21,125 nt of DNA, taken from IMG/VR virus record IMGVR_UViG_3300011114_000979, positions 1 through 21,125 of that record; one strand, given 5' to 3'. Position numbers and translations under genes: made by a program. Each line of letters opens with the position of its first letter. Positions within the stretch are counted from its first letter, which is position 1. Under the pieces are notes generated by a model. It searched no databases. It was not told the origin of the DNA and saw nothing but the letters and a program-made list of their open reading frames with translations. This document shows, one piece after another, positions 1-6,799 of the stretch. This stretch comes from a virus.

Positions 1-798
1 CTGAGCCACGGGGAACGCGGCCCCCAAGGCTGCCCCCAGCCCGGCAGGCTCGCCCAGGCCGGTGCCGACGTCGCGGCCCTCGACGGCTGACGTTAGGGCC
101 GCGGCGCCCCCACCCTCGGTGGCCCCACGGGCAACCTGGGCTAGGGCACGGGTCGGGGCGTGCGCGTTGACGACGGCTGAGGCGCCGCGCCCCAGAGCAC
201 CAACCCGGTCAGCCACCCCACCCAGGAGGGCCGCCCGGCTCAAGGTGTCCAGCCCCGCGACCCCGCGGCCCAGCAGCCCCAGGATCGAGGGCCCAGAGGC
301 CACGCTGGCCGCCAGCCCAGCCGCGGGGGCCAGGTAGGGGTGCGCCTGCTCGGTGGCCTGCTGGCCGGCGGCCAGGTCGCTGGACAGCTGGCGGTAGATG
401 GAGCCTGGGCTGGCCTCAGGGCCACCCATCAGACGGTTGACCGCGTAGAGCGGCAAGGTGGCACCCCCGGCGATGGCCTTGTCGGCCAGGCCAAAGGTGG
501 CGGTGTTCAGGCCGTGCCGCAGCAGGTCTGACTCGGGGGTGCCTGGCTCGGCGGTGGAGCCCCCGATGGCCGCGGTGGCTCCACGGAGGGCCCGCGGGAT
601 GGGGTCGTTGGGGGAGCCCACCAGCCAGCCGCGGTTGCGGGCCCACCAGGAGGCCTGTGGATCCCGGGCGGCCGCGGCGTCCTGGTGCTGGCGCTCTGCC
701 AGGGCCAGCTCACGGAAGGCTTGACGTGGATCCGCTGGGGGCGCCTGGCCCGCGGCCTCAAGCTCGGCCAGGAGGGCGTTCGGGTCTGGGCTAGCCAT
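1..798 (-). CDS. Putative internal virion protein, N-terminal 266 codons (cut by left window edge)
   Basis: The frame is open from an ATG at 798 to the window edge with no stop, so the C-terminus is outside. The product begins MASPDPNALLAELEAAG. It has a charged, helical first 60 residues with WWARNRGWLVG near residues 50-60, then a long alanine/glycine/leucine-rich stretch. That stretch includes HGLNTATFGLADKAIAGG, a phrasing like that of large phage internal or ejection proteins. The ATG overlaps the upstream gene's TGA by one base (TGATG), which supports translational coupling and this start. Being last of four low-complexity proteins after the tail genes fits a virion-internal protein, possibly a long one with an enzymatic domain further on, but no catalytic motif is visible here. 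The CDS call is confident because coupling and codon bias agree; the function is inferred from position and composition only. Confidence 0.75.
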   Translation of the reverse strand, partial: MASPDPNALLAELEAAGQAPPADPRQAFRELALAERQHQDAAAARDPQASWWARNRGWLVGSPNDPIPRALRGATAAIGGSTAEPGTPESDLLRHGLNTATFGLADKAIAGGATLPLYAVNRLMGGPEASPGSIYRQLSSDLAAGQQATEQAHPYLAPAAGLAASVASGPSILGLLGRGVAGLDTLSRAALLGGVADRVGALGRGASAVVNAHAPTRALAQVARGATEGGGAAALTSAVEGRDVGTGLGEPAGLGAALGAAFPVAQ

Positions 799-2525
799 CA
801 GCCCCCTCCCTGCTGCAGCTTCCGGATCTTCTCCAGCAGCGCCCGCTCAGCCGGCGACATCTGGTAGCCTGGCTGACTGCGCTTTCCGGCCCCCTGGGTC
901 AGCAGCTGGCGCTCCTCGGGGGTCAGCTGCTCAAACCAGCCGGTGTTGCGCGGCTGGGCGTTGCCCGGGGCCTGCGGGCGCCCCACAAACGAGGGGGCCG
1001 TGGGTCCACCAGCCCCGGGGGAGGGGGTCATCACCACCGGGGACCGGGGGGTCGTGGCGGCGTCGCCGGTCAGGATCGGGCCGGGCTCGGGGCTGCGTAG
1101 GCGGTAGGCCTTGTCCCACTCGGTGAACGACGGGGGCTTCCGGCCGTGCGCCAGGTAGCTGGCCTCCAGCTCGTTCCAGGCCAGGCCCCGCTCAAAGTTC
1201 CACTGCTGGCGGGACAGCAGGTTCTCGCGCAGCTGCGGCGCCTGCCCGAGGTTGCTCTCAATCTCCAGCAGCTTCTGGAAGTCGAAGTTGGTGGGGCGGC
1301 CGCCAAACAAGGGCTTGGCCGACATGGCCGCCAGCTGCTTGACCACCGTCGGGTACTCCAGCGTCGCCTGGGCCCGGGGGTCGTCGGGGTTGAAGAACTG
1401 TGTGGCCTCAGCCTGGCTCTGCGGGAACCACCGGGCGTTGGTCGGGGGACCGCCCAGCAGGTTGCCCATGCCCCGGTAGTAGACGTTTGGGTTGAGCTCG
1501 CGAGCCCGCTTGATCAGCGCGATCGCCTGCGCTGCCCCCTTGTTCTGCTCGTCCAGGGTGGACAGCTGCTTGGCGGTGGCCGGCGGGATGCGGCGGTTGG
1601 GCGGGGGCAGGGGGTTGAGGATCGCCTCGTCAGCCTCAGGGGCAGCGGCAACCGCCTGCGGGCCGGGCGGCGTCTCGCGGCGCTCACCACCCGTGGTGGA
1701 GACCCCGGGGTCCGGGGTCGCGGGGGTCACGCCAGCGGCCGGACGTGGGGTTGAGCCAGCGCCTGCCGGGGCGGCGGCCCCCGCTGCGCCAGCGCCGGTC
1801 CCGGGCCCAAACATGGTGCCGTTGGGCCCGATCATCCGCCACAGCTCAGCCTGCTCCTCCTCGGGGGTGGGATCCCAACCCTGCTCCTTGCGGGCCTTCA
1901 GGATGGCCTGGGCCCGGGCGATGATGGGGGCCGGCGGGGTGATCCCGCCCGTCCGCCCGACCTCGGTGCCGTCGGAGGCGGTGGTCACCTGGGACCAGCC
2001 GGTGGGTGAGTTGGGGTCTGGGACAACCTGCCGGGTTGAGCCGCGGCCCGCAAAGCGATTGAGCTGACCCGCCAGGGTCAGCCGCTTCATGATGGAGTCG
2101 GCCGGCAGGCCTGCCTGCTGGACCCGCAGCTGGTCGATCAGGTTGCCACGCTGCTGCTCAAACTGCAGGGCCCCGCTGGCCTCTGGGGCCGCGGCCTTGA
2201 AGCCTTGGCCGAGGGACTCGCCAAAGCTGCCGGCGCGGGTCGGTGACAGCAGCCCCCCAGCCAGGGCCAGGAGGGTGCTGGCCTTGCCCTGCTGGGCCAA
2301 GCCCTCAAGCCGCTTGATGGCCTGCTCGATCGCCTGGCCCTTCTCTTGCTGGGAGCGGTCCAGGACACCCCCGATGCCCCGGATGTCGGGGATGAGGGAG
2401 GCCGCCGCCTGACGCAAGCCCGGAAACGGTGGGCTCTGCCCGCCCCCCAGGCTGCCCAGCATCCCGAGGGCCCCAAGGGCCCCGGTCCCGGACGTCGAGT
2501 CGCCCCAGTCCTCAGTGTCAGCCAT
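798..2525 (-). CDS. Putative internal virion (ejection-type) structural protein, 575 aa
   Basis: The product is alanine/glycine/proline/glutamine-rich. It has a helical N-terminal part, a segment LLALAGGLLSPTRAGSFGES (about residues 85-104) that resembles a phrase I associate with phage structural proteins near the end of podovirus tail modules, a disordered proline/alanine-rich middle (about 240-300), and a charged C-terminus that ends in a short predicted helix. No transmembrane segment or catalytic motif is seen. The start is ATG with AGGAG six bases upstream; this Shine-Dalgarno overlaps the TAG stop of the upstream gene, so expression is coupled. The TGA overlaps the next ATG. A virion-internal or DNA-ejection role is inferred from context. 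The protein could equally be an external minor tail protein. Confidence 0.8.
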   Translation of the reverse strand: MADTEDWGDSTSGTGALGALGMLGSLGGGQSPPFPGLRQAAASLIPDIRGIGGVLDRSQQEKGQAIEQAIKRLEGLAQQGKASTLLALAGGLLSPTRAGSFGESLGQGFKAAAPEASGALQFEQQRGNLIDQLRVQQAGLPADSIMKRLTLAGQLNRFAGRGSTRQVVPDPNSPTGWSQVTTASDGTEVGRTGGITPPAPIIARAQAILKARKEQGWDPTPEEEQAELWRMIGPNGTMFGPGTGAGAAGAAAPAGAGSTPRPAAGVTPATPDPGVSTTGGERRETPPGPQAVAAAPEADEAILNPLPPPNRRIPPATAKQLSTLDEQNKGAAQAIALIKRARELNPNVYYRGMGNLLGGPPTNARWFPQSQAEATQFFNPDDPRAQATLEYPTVVKQLAAMSAKPLFGGRPTNFDFQKLLEIESNLGQAPQLRENLLSRQQWNFERGLAWNELEASYLAHGRKPPSFTEWDKAYRLRSPEPGPILTGDAATTPRSPVVMTPSPGAGGPTAPSFVGRPQAPGNAQPRNTGWFEQLTPEERQLLTQGAGKRSQPGYQMSPAERALLEKIRKLQQGGG

Positions 2526-2534
2526 GCTGGGCTC

Positions 2535-3749
2535 CTACCCGAAGAGCCGGCTGATGCCGGCCACACCCGACAGGCTGCCAGCCAGCTGGGCCAACGGGCT
2601 GGGCTGAAAGTTGGAGCCGGGGCCCGTCGTGGTCTGGTTGGTGGTCAGCGGGATCTGCTGGCCTGTGAGGATGCTGTTCATGAACTGGGTCTGCTTCTGC
2701 GGGTAGTAGGCCTGGTCCTGGAACTGGTTGTAGAGGAAGTCCAGGTTCTGCTGGTTGAGCCCGCGCAGGAGGTCCCCCTGGGTCTGGTTGGCGGCGGCGC
2801 CGGCCAGGCCCATGGACTGGCTGAGCTGGCCCAGGGCCCCGGTGGCGTTGGCCAGCCCGGTGGCCTGGGTGGTCGCCTGGTTGCCCAAGGCCCCAAGTTG
2901 GGAGCCAGCCTGCAGCTGGGCCCCGGTCAGGTTGCTGCCGACCGCCCCCATGAGCTGGCCGGCATTGAGCTGCTGACCAGCCAGCTGGTTGCCCAGCTGT
3001 CCCTGCGCCTGCCCCGCGGCCAGCTGACGGCCCTGTCCAGCCTGGTAGTTCTGCATGGAGTTCTGGAAGCCACTCTGCAGGGTCTGGGCCTGCTGACCCA
3101 GGATGGACTCGTTGGCGTCGCGGACGGCGCGGCCCGTGAAGTCGGCGTTGCGCCCGGACCCAAACATGCCGCCGCCGATGAAGGCGTCGTTGACGTGCGG
3201 GAGGAGGTTCTCCTGCAGGTTGCGCTCGCCCAGCTGCGCGATGCGGTTCGTCACCTGCTCATTGTAGGGGTTCATGAACTGGTTAAAGTCGCCCTGGTTG
3301 AACAGCTGGGCCGACTGGCCCACGTTGTTCAAGCCGGCGTAGGTGGGGGCCTGGCCGATGGTGCCGACGGAGTTGGCGTAGCTCTGGCCGACGTCGGCAA
3401 AGCCCTGGGCGGTGTTGGCAGCCTGGTTGGTGAGCGCCTGGCCCTGCTGGTTGGGGGCTTGATAGGCGCCAAAAGCGTCGCCCAGGTTACCGAGGGCCCC
3501 TTGGACGTCGCTGACGCCGTTGTAGGCGTTGTTGGTGACCCCCTGCTGGGCTGTGGTGTCCCAGCTGTTCAGGCCGGCAAAGCGTTGGCCCGACCAGGCG
3601 GGGTAGTCCATGCCGGCCAGGGCGTTGGCCTTGTTGAGGATCGCGCGTTGATAGTCCGCGAAGTACGCCGGGAGCTGCTGGCTAGAGGTGCTGTTGGTGG
3701 TGACCGACGGCGGTGGCGACCCGTTGAACAGGAAGTCCAAAAGGGCCAT
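2535..3749 (-). CDS. Gln/Asn/Gly-rich putative internal virion protein, 404 aa
   Basis: This protein is strongly enriched in glutamine, asparagine, glycine and alanine and is predicted to be mostly helical. The best-conserved-looking part is about residues 158-211, with FMNPYNEQVTNRI, then ERNLQENLLPHVNDAF, then GGMFGSGRNADF. I recognise this arrangement from phage proteins encoded next to tail and injection genes, where it is usually left as hypothetical or called a DNA-transfer protein. The N-terminus MALLDFLFNG is short and hydrophobic. The ATG at 3749 overlaps the upstream TGA (TGATG). The glutamine-rich repeats between about 215 and 300 (GQLGNQLAGQQLNAGQLMGA type) suggest a long helical or coiled structure. 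A role in the ejected protein set is inference from composition and neighbours. Confidence 0.82.
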   Translation of the reverse strand: MALLDFLFNGSPPPSVTTNSTSSQQLPAYFADYQRAILNKANALAGMDYPAWSGQRFAGLNSWDTTAQQGVTNNAYNGVSDVQGALGNLGDAFGAYQAPNQQGQALTNQAANTAQGFADVGQSYANSVGTIGQAPTYAGLNNVGQSAQLFNQGDFNQFMNPYNEQVTNRIAQLGERNLQENLLPHVNDAFIGGGMFGSGRNADFTGRAVRDANESILGQQAQTLQSGFQNSMQNYQAGQGRQLAAGQAQGQLGNQLAGQQLNAGQLMGAVGSNLTGAQLQAGSQLGALGNQATTQATGLANATGALGQLSQSMGLAGAAANQTQGDLLRGLNQQNLDFLYNQFQDQAYYPQKQTQFMNSILTGQQIPLTTNQTTTGPGSNFQPSPLAQLAGSLSGVAGISRLFG

Positions 3750-4924
3750 CAGCCGCGTCCCCCCAGATACCGCTCAACCGGCCTGGCTGGCGGCGGCACC
3801 ACCTGGCGGCGGCCCTTGTGCCTGGCCACCCGGTGCCGCAGGGCGTCAAGTTGGCGGGCCCCAGCCTCGTTGTTGCCGTCCCCCAGGTCGGAGACGGTGG
3901 CCGCGTCGATGACGTACTCGCCGTCGCTCAAGCGGGCCGGCACGGTGTCGGCCTGGCCGCTGTCGGGGCCTGACACGTATCGGGAAGCCCGCAGCGCCCC
4001 CAAGCCCCCGTGGACCTGGCCTCCACCGGCCAACCCGGGGATCGGCCCCTCCTGCTTGGTGTAGGTCCCGCCCGGGCGATCAAAGAACAGGATGGGCTGA
4101 CCGCTCGTCTGGTTCCCCAGGGTGTACCAGGAGGTTGGGTTCATGATCTGGGGTACCGGGGCCCGGCTGAAGGTGTAGTTGGCCGCGGGGGCCGCGTTGG
4201 CCGCCTGCTGGTCCTTCTGCGCCTGCGTCAGCTTGGGGGTGGAGGCGGTGGAGCCGCCCCTGCCGCCCATGGTGCCAGCCAGCAGCAGACCCCCGGCCAT
4301 CAACGGCCAGTTGCGGCTCAGCCAGCTGCCAGATGACCCGGCGGCGTTGGCGGCCGCGCCGGCCGCCTGCGGCACGTAGGAGCCGTTCCGGATTGAGTCC
4401 AGTACCCCCTCGGTGGAGGCGGAGAGGCCCCCGGCCCCGGCCGCGGCGGCCGCTGAACCGGTGCCGCCAAACAGGCCCTCAGGCCCGACCCCCAGCAGGC
4501 TGCCAATCTCTGGGCCAAAGTAGCCGGCCAGGCCACCGCCCAAGGCCCCCAGGCCCCCATACAGCAGTGGGTTCTTGCCACCCCCCAGGCTTGAGCCCAG
4601 CGCCCCCAAGCCGCCGCCCAGGAGGGCACCACCGAGGGCACCGCCAAAGTCGGAGCCAATCCCCAGCAGCCCCCCCAGGCTTTCCCCGATGCCGGGGAAC
4701 AGGGCTGGCAGGAGGGAACCGCCAACCGCCCCCAGGATCCCACCCAGGTCAAAGGCCTCAGGCAGCCCGGTGACTGGGTTGATGGGGAGCTGGCCCCGCG
4801 GGTGCAGGGCATGGAGCGTCTGCAGCTCCCGTGGGGAGACGTGGACAAGCTCGGTGTCGCCGTGCCGACCCTGCTTGGCTAGGGTCGCGGCGTGCTCACG
4901 GAGAACGGATAGGGCACCAGTCAT
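3749..4924 (-). CDS. Gly-rich phage structural protein with C-terminal LSDGEYVI motif, 391 aa
   Basis: The N-terminal 60 residues carry ELVHVSPRELQTLHALH and INPVTGLPEAFDLGGIL. Residues about 60-225 are extremely glycine/alanine/leucine-rich and may insert in or perforate membranes. The C-terminal part (about 316-352) has SRYVSGPDSGQADTVPARL followed by SDGEYVIDAATVSDLGDG. This combination occurs in a common family of phage structural proteins found beside tail-hub and injection genes; its exact function is not established. The end is basic (HRVARHKGRRQ). The start is ATG with GAGGTG just upstream. A gap of 74 bases separates it from the upstream gene, the widest gap in this left half, so a weak internal promoter cannot be excluded. 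Its TGA overlaps the next ATG. Confidence 0.85.
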   Translation of the reverse strand: MTGALSVLREHAATLAKQGRHGDTELVHVSPRELQTLHALHPRGQLPINPVTGLPEAFDLGGILGAVGGSLLPALFPGIGESLGGLLGIGSDFGGALGGALLGGGLGALGSSLGGGKNPLLYGGLGALGGGLAGYFGPEIGSLLGVGPEGLFGGTGSAAAAAGAGGLSASTEGVLDSIRNGSYVPQAAGAAANAAGSSGSWLSRNWPLMAGGLLLAGTMGGRGGSTASTPKLTQAQKDQQAANAAPAANYTFSRAPVPQIMNPTSWYTLGNQTSGQPILFFDRPGGTYTKQEGPIPGLAGGGQVHGGLGALRASRYVSGPDSGQADTVPARLSDGEYVIDAATVSDLGDGNNEAGARQLDALRHRVARHKGRRQVVPPPARPVERYLGGRG

Positions 4925-4998
4925 GCGTCACCTCATTGACGGGACCGGTGCACGGCAGCGCGCGCAGCCCAGGTTGTGTGGCAGTATACCTCAGTTGG
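4925..4998. other. Longest intergenic gap of the left half (74 bp); possible weak promoter
   Basis: No gene fits here. Read on the minus strand, the gap contains TATACT (4988 to 4983), a five-of-six match to a sigma-70 type -10 box. Seventeen bases further upstream is TTCGCT, only a poor -35 match. The start of the 391-aa gene lies about 60 bases downstream. The promoter reading is weak. The plus strand of this gap and its right flank also looks like part of a tRNA, which is treated among the findings. Confidence 0.25.
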
Positions 4999-5250
4999 CT
5001 AGCAGAGCGAACCTCTTACCCAGGTCGCCCACGCCTGCCAGGTGTCAAAGACCTCGGGCCGCGGCGGGTCGAACGTCCAGAGGTCGCCTTGGTAGTAGAT
5101 CTCGCCAGCCCAGCTGCGCCACTGCGTCTCGTCGGCTGGGGGAAAGGCCACCAGGCCGCGGCTGCCAAGCCCCTCAACAAGCCGCGAGGCCCAGGTGGTA
5201 AAGTCCAGCCCCTCTGGGCTGGGGATGTCACGAGGTTGTGGACCGGCCAC
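4999..5250 (-). CDS. Small Trp-rich conserved phage protein, 83 aa
   Basis: This is a short protein with two similar tryptophan-containing halves. One has LDFTTWASRLVEGLGSRG and FPPADETQWRSWAGEIYY; the other has PEVFDTWQAWATWVRG. This F-x-x-W-x-x-W-A pattern is familiar from small conserved proteins next to tail genes in many podovirus-like phages; the function is unknown. The start is GTG at 5250, inside the end of the upstream hub-like gene (23-base overlap), with GAGGG six bases before it, so it is probably translated by reinitiation. The stop is TAG. The CDS assignment is supported by the recognisable pattern, by codon bias and by the continuous gene order. It could be a small assembly factor or virion component. 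Confidence 0.75.
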   Translation of the reverse strand: MAGPQPRDIPSPEGLDFTTWASRLVEGLGSRGLVAFPPADETQWRSWAGEIYYQGDLWTFDPPRPEVFDTWQAWATWVRGSLC

Positions 5251-6799
5251 CGGTGTCCCTCAGGTGTGCGATGGGGGTGCCCATCAGATAGCTGCCGCCC
5301 ACCTCGTTCGACTCAACCTTGAACTGCAGGAAGCGGCGGGCGGTCTTCGGGTGGACGGCCTGGGTGGCTTCGTCAAAGGGAAAGGGCCCGGTCTCAACGT
5401 TGGGGGCCCGCGCGTTGGCCCGGCCCTCAATGAACAGGTTCAGGGTCCCTGTCTGCACAAAGTCGGGCTCAACCATCTGCACCTGCAGGGCCTTGTTGGA
5501 CTGCTGGTCGGTGCGGGACAGGTTGCCGGTGGTAAAGTACGAGTAGATGGCGTTCAGGGTGCTCCCGTCAACCTCGTCCAGGCCAGTTTCATGCTGCCAC
5601 AACCCGTAGCTGGCCGTGGCGGCATCAGGGGTGGCATCCTCAGCCGCCACCATGTAGGGATAACCCAGCACCTGGGCCGCCACCCCAGCGGACCGTCCGT
5701 AGGTTGGCAGCTCAGTGTCATACCAGGAGTTGTTGAGCACGTTGAAGATGATGGCCCAGTTGCAGAAGGTGGACTGACCGCGCGGAAAGCAGATCCAAAT
5801 CTCACCGCGCCGCGGCACCTTGAACATGTAGACCTTCTGGGCGTAGGCACGGTTGAGGTTGTCCCAAAAGAAGTCCTTGTTGAGCAGGTTTGGCCAGTCC
5901 CGCACCACCCCGTTGTAGAAGTAGAAGCGGTCGGTCCCCACCCAGTAGAAGGCGCCGTCGTACTCCAGGATGGCCGACGAGGACAGCACCGTGATGTCGT
6001 TGCTGATGGTGTCGAAGTTGAAGACGTTGGTGCTGCCGACAAAAGTGGCTCGCACGAGGGCGTTCAGCGACCAGAACAGGCCGGCTGGGGCATTGCCTGG
6101 GCCCCCGCGGTAGGGCAGCCCCCGCACCACCTTGCTCTCGCAGATGCGGGCCCCAGCAAAGCCGCCGCCACCGTCCGCCACCGTCAGGTCGTTGGGCTCC
6201 CCCGGCACGCTCCACGTGGCGTAGCCGTCGTTGCCATAGTAGAAGGCGTAGGGGTGCAGGATGACCACGCCCCCCGACACCCCAGTCAGGGTGTTGACAC
6301 CGTCAGACGGGCTGAGCGGCGCAAACTGTGAGGTGTCGTTGTTGGAGGCGTAGTAGAGCGGGGAGTCCTCCGTCTGGGCGATGTCGGCCAGGTTCAGCCC
6401 AGGGTGGGCGATGATCAGTGACGCGCTGCCGCTGGGCTGGTAGATCTGGTCAAACTGCCACAGGGTCCTGGCGTCCGCGGTGTAGGCCGCCGGCGTCCGG
6501 TCGATGGGCGCCGTGGGGGTGGTCCCCTGCAGACGCACGTAGTCCAAGGCCTCGATGGAGCCCAGGTAGATCCCGGGCCCGGCGGTCTTGTCAGAGGCCA
6601 GCATGGTCTGATAGGGACCGTTGGCCAGGGTGACCAGTTTCTGGTAACCGTTCATCTTGCGGGGCTTACCGCGGTCAAACCGGCACCACCGGCCGTCGAC
6701 GCAGGTAAAGTCGCCCTCGATAAACCCGCCATCCCGCCGGATCCCGGGCGGGATGTTGAGGACCAGCGGCGCGGGAAGCTGTTGGGGTTGCTCGGCCAC
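5228..6799 (-). CDS. Tail hub-like or beta-rich structural protein, 523 aa
   Basis: The N-terminus has PLVLNIPPGIRRDGG and then about residues 30-55 DGRWCRFDRGKPRKMNGYQK. This is a recognisable opening of a widespread phage structural protein in which a short peptide is followed by a beta-rich body. The body has repeated short blade-like strands with many W/Y/F residues and GN/DG turns (for example AILEYDGAFYWVGTDRFYFY), suggesting a propeller-like fold. The family sits beside connector and fibre genes in podovirus-type genomes, so a tail hub or knob role is likely but inferred. The start is GTG at 6799, overlapping the TAG of the fibre gene (TAGTG). The conserved opening begins about ten residues in, which supports this start. 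Confidence 0.85.
   Translation of the reverse strand: MAEQPQQLPAPLVLNIPPGIRRDGGFIEGDFTCVDGRWCRFDRGKPRKMNGYQKLVTLANGPYQTMLASDKTAGPGIYLGSIEALDYVRLQGTTPTAPIDRTPAAYTADARTLWQFDQIYQPSGSASLIIAHPGLNLADIAQTEDSPLYYASNNDTSQFAPLSPSDGVNTLTGVSGGVVILHPYAFYYGNDGYATWSVPGEPNDLTVADGGGGFAGARICESKVVRGLPYRGGPGNAPAGLFWSLNALVRATFVGSTNVFNFDTISNDITVLSSSAILEYDGAFYWVGTDRFYFYNGVVRDWPNLLNKDFFWDNLNRAYAQKVYMFKVPRRGEIWICFPRGQSTFCNWAIIFNVLNNSWYDTELPTYGRSAGVAAQVLGYPYMVAAEDATPDAATASYGLWQHETGLDEVDGSTLNAIYSYFTTGNLSRTDQQSNKALQVQMVEPDFVQTGTLNLFIEGRANARAPNVETGPFPFDEATQAVHPKTARRFLQFKVESNEVGGSYLMGTPIAHLRDTGGRSTTS

Noticed and set aside
2346-4064. Long plus-strand open frame of 572 codons
   Set aside because: It is antisense to three well-supported, coupled minus-strand genes. 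Such frames arise from strong G/C bias at third codon positions; its product is low-complexity Leu/Val/Gly without recognisable motifs.
4983-5055. Complete functional tRNA on the plus strand
   Set aside because: There is no pairing acceptor stem, the D loop is too long, position 10 does not pair, and the right part overlaps coding sequence; it is kept only as a low-interest finding.
5195-6331. Plus-strand open frame of 378 codons
   Set aside because: Antisense to the hub-like protein gene, with no ribosome-binding context and a Val/Gly/His-rich product typical of shadow translation.
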